Source: SZUA-430 sp044220975
GTDB taxonomy: Bacteria; Pseudomonadota; Alphaproteobacteria; Micropepsales; Micropepsaceae
Assembly (NCBI GenBank): GCA_044220975.1
Contig: JBGAPZ010000010.1
Location: 37,068 to 101,067 of the forward strand
Length of the DNA: 64,000 nt
Direction: 5' to 3'
Within the stretch, counting starts at the first letter, position 1. Every line of letters starts with the position of its first letter. The translations under genes were made by a program, and so were the position numbers. Below the pieces are notes generated by a model that was not told the origin of the DNA, did not search any database, and worked only from the letters and a program-made list of their open reading frames with translations. Below are positions 53,946 through 62,699 of this stretch, in pieces.

Positions 53946-54019
53946 GGCAAAGCGATCCTTGAGCGTGAGGCTCAGGTTCGCCTAACAGATTTGGAGAGGT
54001 GGCTCAACGCTGCCGCAAG

Positions 54020-55330
54020 TTAGCGGCGCACGACGATGCAGGTCGTGCCTTTGTCCCGTAGCGTCCGGCAAAGCCCGAGCGCGGCCTGCCGGTCCGGCAA
54101 CGCTTCCGCGAACAGCCGGTAGACGACGCCGTCGGACGCCGGAACCGTCTCAACGACGTGGCTGAGCCCGTTGAGCAATTCGCCGGCAACCTTCAGCGCC
54201 TTGGCCCATCCCGCCTCTGCCGTGTCGCGCGACTTGAACGAACCGAGTTGGATCGCGAACGCGACATCGCTGCCGCCTTCGCCGGTTGCTGTTACCGGAA
54301 CCGACGATACTTCACGCTGAGGGGCGATCGTTACGATCCGCGGCTTGTTCCGTTGCGGCGCCGGTTGAACCGGTACCGCAGCCAACTGCTTCACCGGCGG
54401 AGCAGGCGATACAGCAGCGGACGAAACGATTGGCGTCGTCGGCGCAGCCTGCTTCGGTTGATCGTCGAACGCAGGCCGGAGCGATACAGGATTGCGCGCG
54501 GGCGTTGCGGGCTGCACCGCCGGCGTTTGCAGCCCCAGGTCGGCAGTCGGTGGCGGCGGCGTCCACGGCGTGAGCTGTACATTGCCTTCCGCAGCCGCAA
54601 CCGGCGAAACGCCAGGTGCGGCCGACAGCACGAACGGCAACACCGGACCCTTCGCCACTTTGCGCCTTTGCAGCACGTTGCTCATCTGCTGCGTGTCTTC
54701 AAGCTTGTCGAGGCGCGACTTCGCCAGCGCAAAGTTCGGATCGATCGCAAGCGCCCGGCGGAATGCATCCATCGCCTCGCGCCGCTTGCCTTGGGCTTCC
54801 AAAGCCATGCCCTGCCACGCGAACACGAATTGCGGATGCGGATGCCCGTTCCGCAGCGCATTGTCGTAATCGATGATCGCAAGGTCGAAGCGACTGAACC
54901 GCCGATGCACGTTGCCGCGATTGGCGAACGCTTCTGCGTAGTTCGGGTTCATCTTGATCGCGAGGCTGTAGTCCGTGAGGGCGGATTCGAAATCGCTGAT
55001 CGCCTCGAACGCCAGGCCGCGATTGTTCAGCGTGCGAGGACGAAACTCGCGCGGCAGATCTTCGTTCCAGAGCGCCGTCGCATAATCGAGGATTGCGCGC
55101 CCCGCTTGCCCCTCGCGATAGAACGCCATCCCGCGATGATAGTAAGTGAGCGCCAGACTCTCGGGCGAGAGTTCTTTGCTTTGGATAGCGCGCGTGAACA
55201 ACGCGACGGCAGTCTCTGGATCGCCCGCCGTCAGGCGCGCGATACCGGCGTCGGCATCCGCGAGGCCGCCCGCTTGAGCGGCGACACCGGAAACCATAAG
55301 ACTTACAAGGACTAGCGCCACCCGCAGCAT
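54020..55330 (-). CDS. TPR and SPOR domain envelope protein
   Basis: 436-residue exported protein. After a signal peptide (MLRVALVLVSLMVSGVAAQA) come four to five TPR repeats (residues 25-210, e.g. AEAFANRGNVHRRFSRFDLA). A Pro/Ala-rich linker follows, then a C-terminal SPOR domain (FAIQLGSFKSRDTAEAGWAK) that binds denuded glycan strands at division sites. The start at ATG 55330 gives the signal peptide; the longer frame upstream does not. Divergent from galU across a 134-base promoter region. A role in cell division or wall remodelling is inferred from SPOR. Confidence 0.85.
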   Translation of the reverse strand: MLRVALVLVSLMVSGVAAQAGGLADADAGIARLTAGDPETAVALFTRAIQSKELSPESLALTYYHRGMAFYREGQAGRAILDYATALWNEDLPREFRPRTLNNRGLAFEAISDFESALTDYSLAIKMNPNYAEAFANRGNVHRRFSRFDLAIIDYDNALRNGHPHPQFVFAWQGMALEAQGKRREAMDAFRRALAIDPNFALAKSRLDKLEDTQQMSNVLQRRKVAKGPVLPFVLSAAPGVSPVAAAEGNVQLTPWTPPPPTADLGLQTPAVQPATPARNPVSLRPAFDDQPKQAAPTTPIVSSAAVSPAPPVKQLAAVPVQPAPQRNKPRIVTIAPQREVSSVPVTATGEGGSDVAFAIQLGSFKSRDTAEAGWAKALKVAGELLNGLSHVVETVPASDGVVYRLFAEALPDRQAALGLCRTLRDKGTTCIVVRR

Positions 55331-55464
55331 AACCGCCAGGATATAGTGATTCGGGCACAGTCCATACTGCCGATGGTATTGCATCGCAGCGGTTGCTAGG
55401 TGTGTGCCACAAAATCTAGTCGCGACGCATGCGATGTTCGCGAGATGTTTAGGGTCCCCGCTCA

Positions 55465-56349
55465 ATGACGACGAAAGAGATCAGACCGGTTCGAAAAGCG
55501 GTATTCCCGGTCGCCGGCATGGGCACGCGCTTTCTGCCCGCAACAAAGGCGGTGCCGAAAGAGATGCTGCCCGTCGTGGACAAGCCCGTCATCCAATACG
55601 CCGTCGAAGAGGCTAAGGCCGCAGGTATCGAGCAGTTCATCTTCGTCACCGGGCGCGGCAAGCACATCATCGAAGACCACTTCGACCACGCCTACGAGCT
55701 TGAGGCGCTCCTCTCCTCCCGCGAGAAAACCGATGAGCTGCGCAGCCTGCTCGAAGCGCTGCCGCCAAGCGGCTCGGTCAGCTTTACCCGTCAGCAAAAC
55801 CCCTTGGGCTTAGGCCACGCCGTCTGGTGCGCCCGCCACTTCGTCGGCGACGAGCCGTTCGCGGTCCTGTTGCCCGACGAGCTTCTGGTAGACCAGCCGG
55901 GCTGCCTCGCCCGCATGATGGGCGCCTACCGGAAGGTCGGCGGTTGCGTCATTGCGGTGCGCGAGGTACCGCTCGAAGAAACGAAGCGCTACGGCGTCAT
56001 TGACCCCGTATCCGAAGCGAACGGCATCATCGAAGTGCGCGGCATCGTCGAGAAGCCGTTGCCCGCCGAAGCACCGTCGCGCCTCTCCGTCATCGGACGC
56101 TATATCCTTCAGCCGGAAGTCTTCACCGAACTCGAACGCCACGAACGCGGCGCGGGCGACGAGATTCAGCTGACGGACGCCTTGGCGCAGCTTATAGGTC
56201 GCATGCCGTTCCATGGCTTCCGTTATGGCGGTCAGCGCTACGATTGCGGTGACAAGGTGGGTTTCCTGCACGCGAACATCGCTGTCGGTTTGAGCCACCC
56301 GGACACTGCAGGCCCTCTGAAAGCAATCTTGAAAGACCTGCAGTTCTAA
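55465..56349 (+). CDS. galU: UTP-glucose-1-phosphate uridylyltransferase
   Basis: 294-residue nucleotidyltransferase making UDP-glucose. The nucleotide loop AGMGTRFLPATKAVPKEMLP, VDKPVIQYAVEEA and the distal FRYGGQRYDCGDKVGF are characteristic of GalU. First gene of a plus-strand series galU-ugd-gmhA-cysD-cysNC, 27 bases before ugd. The product feeds the next enzyme. Confidence 0.95.
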   Translation: MTTKEIRPVRKAVFPVAGMGTRFLPATKAVPKEMLPVVDKPVIQYAVEEAKAAGIEQFIFVTGRGKHIIEDHFDHAYELEALLSSREKTDELRSLLEALPPSGSVSFTRQQNPLGLGHAVWCARHFVGDEPFAVLLPDELLVDQPGCLARMMGAYRKVGGCVIAVREVPLEETKRYGVIDPVSEANGIIEVRGIVEKPLPAEAPSRLSVIGRYILQPEVFTELERHERGAGDEIQLTDALAQLIGRMPFHGFRYGGQRYDCGDKVGFLHANIAVGLSHPDTAGPLKAILKDLQF

Positions 56350-56376
56350 GACGCAGGCACGCCCAAGGACTTTGAA

Positions 56377-57702
56377 ATGCGCGTTGCGATGATCGGCACC
56401 GGCTATGTCGGACTCGTTTCGGGTGCCTGTTTCTCGAACTTCGGTCACCACGTTGTGTGCGTCGACAAAGACGCGGGCAAGATCGCCCGCTTGAAGCGCG
56501 GCGAGATGCCGATCTTCGAACCGGGCCTCGATGCGCTCGTCGCCGACAACGTGAAAGCGGGCCGCCTCGCTTTCACGACCGACCTCGCTGCCGCCGTGCC
56601 GGACGCAGAAGCCGTGTTCATCGCCGTCGGCACGCCCAGCCGCCGCGGCGACGGCTTCGCCGATTTGAGCTACGTCTACGACGCCGCTGCCGAAATCGCC
56701 GACGGCCTCAAGAATTACGCAGTCGTCATCACCAAATCGACCGTGCCCGTCGGCACCAGCAAGAAGGTCGCGGACATCATCCGCGAACGCCGGCCAAATG
56801 CCGACTTCGACGTCGCCTCGAACCCGGAGTTCCTGCGCGAAGGCTCGGCGATCGAAGACTTCCAGCGCCCAGACCGCATCGTCGTCGGCACCGAGAGCGA
56901 ACGCGCCCGCAACGTTATCCGCGCGCTCTACCGGCCGTTGTTCCTGAACGACAAAACGCCGTTCGTGTTCACCACGCGCGAGTCCTCGGAACTCATCAAA
57001 TACGCTTCGAACGCATTCCTCGCGATGAAGATCACGTTCATCAACGAGATCGCCGACATTTGCGAGAAATCGAGTGCCGATATCCAAGACGTGGCGCGCG
57101 GCATCGGCCTCGACGGCCGCATCGGCTCGAAGTTCCTGAACGCGGGACCCGGCTACGGCGGCTCCTGCTTCCCGAAAGACACGCTGGCCCTCGTGCGTCA
57201 GGCAGACGAATGCGGCGCGCCGTCACGCATCGTCGAAGCGGTCGTCGACGTCAACGCGAAACGCAAAAAGCGCATGGCCGACAAAATCATGACGGCGTTC
57301 GGCGGCGTGAAGGGCAAGACGGTCGCAGTCCTCGGCGTGACGTTCAAACCGAACACCGACGACATGCGCGACAGCCCCTCGCTGGACATCATTCCGGCGT
57401 TGCAGGCGGCGGGTGCCACAATCCGAGCCTTCGATCCCGAGGGTATGAAGGAAGCGGGCAAACTCCTTTCCGGCGTCGCTTGGACAGAAGATGCCTACGA
57501 CGCAATGACAGGCGCCGACGGCGTTGTGATCCTCACCGAATGGAACGAGTTCCGCGCCCTCGATCTCAAGCAGCTAAAAACGAAACTCAAACGGCCCTTG
57601 CTCGTCGATCTGCGCAACATCTACACCCTTCGCGAAATGTCGGATGCCGGCATCGAGTACCACAGCGTCGGCCGTGCCGCGGCAACCCCCGAAGCCCCAT
57701 GA
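56377..57702 (+). CDS. ugd: UDP-glucose 6-dehydrogenase
   Basis: 441-residue enzyme oxidising UDP-glucose to UDP-glucuronate with two NAD+. The Rossmann motif is GTGYVGLVSG. The catalytic cysteine is in GYGGSCFPKD, and the C-terminal domain has GVTFKPNTDDMRDSPS. Full length. Its stop overlaps the gmhA start as ATGA. UDP-glucuronate supply suggests synthesis of an acidic surface polysaccharide. Confidence 0.95.
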   Translation: MRVAMIGTGYVGLVSGACFSNFGHHVVCVDKDAGKIARLKRGEMPIFEPGLDALVADNVKAGRLAFTTDLAAAVPDAEAVFIAVGTPSRRGDGFADLSYVYDAAAEIADGLKNYAVVITKSTVPVGTSKKVADIIRERRPNADFDVASNPEFLREGSAIEDFQRPDRIVVGTESERARNVIRALYRPLFLNDKTPFVFTTRESSELIKYASNAFLAMKITFINEIADICEKSSADIQDVARGIGLDGRIGSKFLNAGPGYGGSCFPKDTLALVRQADECGAPSRIVEAVVDVNAKRKKRMADKIMTAFGGVKGKTVAVLGVTFKPNTDDMRDSPSLDIIPALQAAGATIRAFDPEGMKEAGKLLSGVAWTEDAYDAMTGADGVVILTEWNEFRALDLKQLKTKLKRPLLVDLRNIYTLREMSDAGIEYHSVGRAAATPEAP

Positions 57703-58274
57703 CCCTTTTCGATTTCGAATGGGCCGAACACATCGCGGTGGCTCAGGCAACGAAGACAGCTCTGCATGAACCGTTCGCGCGCGTCGTGGCGGCATGCGCG
57801 GCGTCGCTCAAGGGCGGTCACAAGCTGCTGTTCTTCGGCAACGGCGGCAGCGCCGCCGACGCACAGCACTTGGCGACCGAGTTCACCATTCGCTACAAGT
57901 TGCCGATCGCCCGGCGATGGCGGCGCTGGCGCTGACCACGGATACGTCGGCGCTGACAGCTGCCGGCAACGACCTCGGTTTCGAGAATATCTTCGCGCGT
58001 CAGATCGAGGCACTGGGGCGTCCCGGCGACGTCGCGATCGGCATCACCACATCCGGCAAGAGCCCGAACATCATCAAAGCGCTGGCCGGCGCGCGCGCAT
58101 GGGACTTCGTGACCGTCGCTTTCTCAGGGCGGCGGCGGCGAAGCAGCACGCGTTGCCGATCATGCGCTGGTGGTGCCGTCCGCGGTGACAGCACGCGTCC
58201 AGGAGATGCACATTGCACTTGGACAAATGCTGTGCGCGGCTCTGGAGATCGAACTGGGTTTGGTGAAGCCCTGA
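57699..58274 (+). pseudogene. gmhA: Phosphoheptose isomerase / SIS-domain protein, two frameshifts
   Basis: Sedoheptulose-7-phosphate isomerase-like gene for LPS heptose synthesis. Three segments in two frames together encode a complete protein of about 191 residues. Segment one (57699 to about 57903) has FFGNGGSAADAQH. Segment two (about 57905-58130, another frame) has LTTDTSALTAAGND, GITTSGKSPN and VTVAFSG. Segment three (58131-58274, first frame again) has EMHIALGQMLCAALE and the stop. One base is missing near 57903 (TTGCCGATCG) and one is extra in the GGGCGG run near 58130. As written, translation stops after 78 residues. Real mutation or sequencing error cannot be told apart; the ATGA overlap with ugd is intact. 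Confidence 0.85.
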
Positions 58275-58374
58275 GGTTTCACACGGACGCCCGTGTGATG
58301 GCCGATTGACACCGCGCAGTTGCACAAATAGGGGATGCGCACCATTTTTACCCCAGTATTCGAGGATTCTCCGC

Positions 58375-59323
58375 TTGGCCGCGCCTAGCCCCATCACGCG
58401 CACCCGCAGTCCGCACCTGAAGCGGCTGGAGGCCGAGAGCATCTTCATCATGCGCGAGGTCGCGGCCGAGTTCGAAAACCCGGTGATGCTCTATTCGATC
58501 GGCAAAGACTCGTCGGTCATGCTGCATCTGGCGATGAAGGCGTTCTATCCGGCCAAGCCGCCGTTCCCGCTGCTCCACGTCGACACGACGTGGAAGTTCC
58601 GCGAGATGATCTCGTTCCGCGACGCGACGGCAAAGCGCCTAGGGCTGAAGCTCCTCGTCCACATCAACGAAGACGGTGTCCGCGCCGGCGTCAATCCGTT
58701 CGACTCCGGTTCGTCCGTGCACACGCAAGTCATGAAGACCGAGGGCCTGAAGCAAGCGCTCGACAAATACGGCTTCGACGCGGCGTTCGGCGGCGCCAGG
58801 CGCGACGAAGAAAAGAGCCGCGCCAAGGAGCGCATCTTTTCTTTCCGCACCGCAGCCCACGGCTGGGACCCGAAGAACCAGCGGCCGGAGCTTTGGAACC
58901 TGTTCAATGCACGCATCAAGAAGGGCGAATCCATCCGCGTCTTCCCGCTGTCAAATTGGACCGAGCTCGACGTCTGGGAATACATCCTGGCCGAGAACAT
59001 CCCGATCGTGCCGCTCTACTTTGCGGCGAAGCGCCCGGTCGTGGAGCGCGACGGCGCGCTGATCATGCGCGACGACGAGCGGATGAAGCTGCTGCCGGGC
59101 GAAAGGGTGGAAGAGCGCCTGGTGCGCTTTCGCACGCTGGGCTGCTACCCTTCGTACGCTGGGCTGCTACCCGCTGACCGGAGCGATCGAGTCGCCCGCC
59201 ACGACGCTGGAAGAGATCGTGGCCGAGATGTTCACCGCGCGCACGTCCGAGCGCCAGGGCCGCGTGATCGACCGCGACGAAAACGCGTCGATGGAGAAAA
59301 AGAAACGCGAGGGCTATTTCTGA
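58375..59323 (+). pseudogene. cysD: Sulfate adenylyltransferase subunit 2, frameshifted by a 22-bp tandem duplication
   Basis: ATP-sulfurylase catalytic subunit making APS from sulfate. The PP-loop YSIGKDSSVMLHL, VDTTWKFREM and GGARRDEEKSRAKER are intact. After RTLGCYP a 22-bp direct duplication (59129-59172) shifts the frame. The native C-terminus (LTGAIESPATTLEEI... to KREGYF, stop TGA 59321-59323) then lies in another frame. The shifted frame has no stop and enters cysNC, giving a run-on polypeptide of about 944 residues with an artificial 50-residue linker. The start was set at TTG 58375, with GAGGA 8 bases upstream; no ATG is available. Whether the damage is biological or an assembly artefact is unresolved. 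Confidence 0.85.
59129..59172 (+). repeat. 22-bp direct tandem duplication in cysD
   Basis: Copy one (59129-59150) and copy two (59151-59172) are identical except for one base: position 5 is C in the first and T in the second. Twenty-two bases is not a multiple of three, so the reading frame changes. Removing either copy restores RTLGCYPLTGAIESP, the normal CysD sequence. Confidence 0.92.
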
Positions 59324-61209
59324 TGAGCCCCGACGAACTGCGCGCCTATCTCGCCAAGCAGCACGACAAGTCGTTGCTCAGGTTCTTGACTTGCGGCTCC
59401 GTCGACGACGGAAAGTCGACGCTGATCGGGCGTCTCTTGCACGACACGAAGGGAATCTTCGAAGATCAGCTGAAGACGCTCGAGAAAGACTCGCGCAAAC
59501 ACGGAACGACGGGCGAGAATATCGACTTCGCGTTGCTGCTGGACGGGCTGGAGGCGGAGCGTCAACAGGGCATCACGATCGACGTCGCCTATCGCTACTT
59601 CGCGACCGAAAAGCGCAAATTCATCGTCGCCGACACGCCGGGCCACGAACAATACACGCGCAACATGGCGACCGGCGCGTCGAACTCCGACCTCGCCATC
59701 ATCCTGCTCGATGCGCGCAAGGGCGTCCTCACGCAAACCCGGCGGCACGCTTACATCTGCTCGCTCCTGGGCATCCGCCATGTGGTGCTGGCCGTCAACA
59801 AACTCGACCTCAAAGACGCAGAAGCCAGAGAGGTGTTCAAGGCTTGGGACGAACAGTTCCGCGCCTTCGCATCGAAGCTCGGTTTTGCGTCGATCATGTC
59901 AATCCCGATGTCGGCGCTACGCGGCGACAACGTGATCGCGCCGAGCGCGGTGTTCACTTGGTACAAAGGGCCGACGCTGCTCTCGCACCTTGAGACGGTC
60001 GATATCGAATCCGATCGGCTCGCGCGCCCGTTCCGCATGCCGGTGCAGTGGGTGAACCGGCCGAACCTGGATTTCCGCGGCTTCGCGGGCACCATCGCCA
60101 GCGGCACGATCCGCCAAGGCGATCCGGTTGTCGTCGCGAGCTCTGGTCGCTCATCCATCGTATCGCGGATCGTAACGATGGACGGCGACTTGACCGAGGC
60201 CGCCGCGGGCGACGCGGTAACGCTGACGCTAAAGGACGAGGTCGACATTTCGCGCGGCGACGTGCTGGCCCCACCGAACGAGCGGCCGGAGGTCGCCGAC
60301 CAATTCGCGGCGCACCTTCTCTGGATGGCGGAAGAAGAACTGCTGCCGGGCCGCCAATACCTGATCAAAATCGGCACGAAGACCGTGCCCGCATCCGTCA
60401 CCGACCTGAAGCACAAGATCGACGTCAACAGCTTGGACTCTCTTGCCGCGAAAACGCTGCAACTGAACGAAGTCGGCTTCTGCAACTTCTCGACCTCGGC
60501 GCCCTTCGCTTTCGACTCCTTTGGCGAGAGCCGCGAGGGCGGCGGCTTCATCGTGATCGACCGCTTCACGAACGGCACGGTCGGCGCCGGCATGATCGCG
60601 TTCGGCCTGCGCCGCGCGACGAACGTGCACCTGCAGGCGATCGACGTGAACAAAGCCGCGCGCGCGTCGATCAAGGGCCAGAAGCCGGCGATCCTGTGGT
60701 TCACCGGGCTATCGGGCTCCGGCAAGTCGACGATCGCAAACATCGTCGAGCGCAAGCTTCACGACTTGCAGCACCACACCTACATGCTGGACGGCGACAA
60801 CGTCCGCCACGGCCTGAACCGCGATTTGGGCTTCACAGATGCCGACCGCGTGGAAAACATCCGCCGCGTGGCGGAAGCTGCGAAATTGTTCGTCGATGCC
60901 GGCACGATCGTGCTGGTGTCGTTCATCTCGCCCTTCCGCTCCGAGCGGCGAACGGCGCGCGGATTGGTCGAACCTGGCGAGTTCCTGGAAGTCTTCATCG
61001 ACACGCCGATCGAGGTGTGCATGACGCGCGACCCGAAGGGGCTCTACAAGCGCGCGAAGGCGGGCGAGATCAAAAACTTCACCGGCATCGACTCGCCGTA
61101 TGAGGTCCCCGAAGCGCCCGAGATCCACGTGCACACGGTCGATATGACGCCGGAAGCCGCCGCCGACCAGATCGTCGCGCGGCTCCGCAGTACGGGCGTA
61201 ATTCCTTAA
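59323..61209 (+). CDS. cysNC: Bifunctional sulfate adenylyltransferase subunit 1 / APS kinase
   Basis: 628-residue fusion of the CysN GTPase and CysC APS kinase, producing PAPS. CysN: G1 GSVDDGKST (residues 25-33), DTPGHEQY and NKLDL, then translation-factor-like beta-barrels. CysC: P-loop GLSGSGKST (about 463-471), LDGDNVRHGLNRDLGF and FIDTPIEVC. The native ATG shares one base with the cysD stop (TGATG at 59321-59325), the normal coupling. In this sequence the frameshifted cysD enters the same frame upstream. Presence of the kinase domain and nearby ugd suggests sulfation or cysteine synthesis. Confidence 0.94.
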   Translation: MSPDELRAYLAKQHDKSLLRFLTCGSVDDGKSTLIGRLLHDTKGIFEDQLKTLEKDSRKHGTTGENIDFALLLDGLEAERQQGITIDVAYRYFATEKRKFIVADTPGHEQYTRNMATGASNSDLAIILLDARKGVLTQTRRHAYICSLLGIRHVVLAVNKLDLKDAEAREVFKAWDEQFRAFASKLGFASIMSIPMSALRGDNVIAPSAVFTWYKGPTLLSHLETVDIESDRLARPFRMPVQWVNRPNLDFRGFAGTIASGTIRQGDPVVVASSGRSSIVSRIVTMDGDLTEAAAGDAVTLTLKDEVDISRGDVLAPPNERPEVADQFAAHLLWMAEEELLPGRQYLIKIGTKTVPASVTDLKHKIDVNSLDSLAAKTLQLNEVGFCNFSTSAPFAFDSFGESREGGGFIVIDRFTNGTVGAGMIAFGLRRATNVHLQAIDVNKAARASIKGQKPAILWFTGLSGSGKSTIANIVERKLHDLQHHTYMLDGDNVRHGLNRDLGFTDADRVENIRRVAEAAKLFVDAGTIVLVSFISPFRSERRTARGLVEPGEFLEVFIDTPIEVCMTRDPKGLYKRAKAGEIKNFTGIDSPYEVPEAPEIHVHTVDMTPEAAADQIVARLRSTGVIP

Positions 61210-61214
61210 GGTCC

Positions 61215-61649
61215 CTAGCCCGCCTGGGCGATGTAGTCGCGCATCGCATAACGCTCGAGATCGGCGTCCTCGATCCGCCGCTTCACGACGTCGCCAATCG
61301 AAACGATCCCGATCAGCCGCCCGCCTTCGACGACCGGCACGTGGCGAAAGCGCCCAAGCGTCATCGTCTCCATGAGAGATTCCGAACTGTCGGTCAGCCG
61401 GCACGTGGCGACTTCGCGCGTCATGATCTCGTCGATGGAGCGCGTGAGGGCACTCTGGCCGCCTTGGCAAATCGCATGTACGACGTCGCGTTCCGAGACG
61501 ATGCCGATCACCTCGCCTGCCGCGCCCGTCACAACGGCCGCGCCGATGTGCTTCGTCGAAAGCATGTCGCACACCTGTTGCAGTGTGGCGGTCGGGCGCA
61601 CGGTTTCGACCTTGGCCCCTTTGTGCTTCAGAATGGTGGCAACGGTCAT
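61215..61649 (-). CDS. Tandem CBS-domain protein
   Basis: 144-residue protein of two CBS domains, which together bind adenine nucleotides. Motifs: AAVVTGAAGEVIGIVSERDVVHAI in domain one and RFRHVPVVEGGRLIGIVSIGDVVK in domain two. Stand-alone CBS pairs are common stress- or energy-sensing proteins in alphaproteobacteria. The start at 61649 has GAGGAGCT directly upstream. Convergent with cysNC, six bases apart. Confidence 0.9.
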   Translation of the reverse strand: MTVATILKHKGAKVETVRPTATLQQVCDMLSTKHIGAAVVTGAAGEVIGIVSERDVVHAICQGGQSALTRSIDEIMTREVATCRLTDSSESLMETMTLGRFRHVPVVEGGRLIGIVSIGDVVKRRIEDADLERYAMRDYIAQAG

Positions 61650-61856
61650 AGCTCCTCCTTCATCGATGGAGCCGTCGGCTCGCCCCGCGGAAAACGCCGC
61701 GGCGCGCGCAACTGGAGCATTCGGCTCACATGTTCTGGGGAGCATGCGCTGAATTCGGGTTTCCGGCAATGCCCCTAGTTCGCACCGCACAAATGCGTGA
61801 GCGGAGTCACGCTTCCTCTGTGTACGGAAGGCTCCACATGATGAACGTTCGAAACG

Positions 61857-62699
61857 TCACGTTGCCGGCAACACCACGTTATCGATCAAGCGGACAGCCC
61901 CAAAGCGCACCGCGAGCGACACCAGCGCACCCGCCGCACCGATACGCTCGATCTCGGCGAGAGTCACAGGATCGGCGACACTCGCATACTCCGGCGTCGC
62001 ACGTTTCTCTGCACCCAAGATCGCGTTCATCCGCGCGCGTAAGACCCCCGCATCGCGCTCGCCCGCCGCATAGGCGTCGCGCACAAGGCTAAGCGCACGC
62101 CACACCACAGGCGCCGCCGCCCGGTCCTCAAACGTCAGCAACGCATTGCGGCTGCTCATCGCAAGGCCATCCGCCTCGCGCGACGTAGGTCCGGCCACGA
62201 TCTCGAGCCCCATATCCAAGTCGCGAACCATCCGCCGGATCACGGCCAGCTGCTGCGCATCTTTCTGTCCGAACACCGCATGCGTCGGCCGCACGATATT
62301 GAGAAGCTTCGTCACCACGACCGCGACACCGTTGAAATGCCCCGGCCGCATCGCGCCTTCCAGCGGTCGCGTCACCGGCCCGACGTCAATCGCCGTCGAA
62401 AACCCGTCCGGATAAATCTCCGAAGCCTCCGGCGCGAAAACGACGTCGCAACCCGCCTCGCGCAGCATCTCCGCGTCGCGCTCGAGATTGCGCGGATAGC
62501 GCTCCAGGTCTCGCTTGTCGTTGAACTGCGTGGGGTTCACGAAAATGCTGACCGCAACGCGCGGGCAAAGCGCGCGCGCAAGCCTCACCAAGCTCAAATG
62601 CCCCTCGTGTAACGCCCCCATCGTGGGAACGAAGCCGAACGGCGCGTCGAGCGGTGCGCGAGCCTCGCGCATCGCACCGATCGTGCGAACAAGTTTCAC
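61857..62699 (-). CDS. panC: Pantothenate synthetase
   Basis: 280-residue ligase joining pantoate and beta-alanine. Motifs: PTMGALHEGHLSLV (with the HIGH-like HEGH), VSIFVNPTQF, HFNGVAVVVTKLLNI, FGQKDAQQL and MSSRN. The start is GTG 62699, whose first bases overlap the panB stop as GTGA; the longer open frame upstream lies inside panB. Forms a coupled panB-panC operon. Confidence 0.94.
   Translation of the reverse strand: MKLVRTIGAMREARAPLDAPFGFVPTMGALHEGHLSLVRLARALCPRVAVSIFVNPTQFNDKRDLERYPRNLERDAEMLREAGCDVVFAPEASEIYPDGFSTAIDVGPVTRPLEGAMRPGHFNGVAVVVTKLLNIVRPTHAVFGQKDAQQLAVIRRMVRDLDMGLEIVAGPTSREADGLAMSSRNALLTFEDRAAAPVVWRALSLVRDAYAAGERDAGVLRARMNAILGAEKRATPEYASVADPVTLAEIERIGAAGALVSLAVRFGAVRLIDNVVLPAT

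Noticed and set aside
55810..57087. 425-residue minus-strand open frame across galU and ugd
   Set aside because: Antisense to two intact enzymes with all catalytic motifs.
58306..61209. A genuine natural three-domain CysD-CysN-CysC fusion
   Set aside because: The join is 50 residues of out-of-frame sequence created by a 22-bp duplication, and the native cysD stop and cysNC start are still visible; treated as a frameshift instead.
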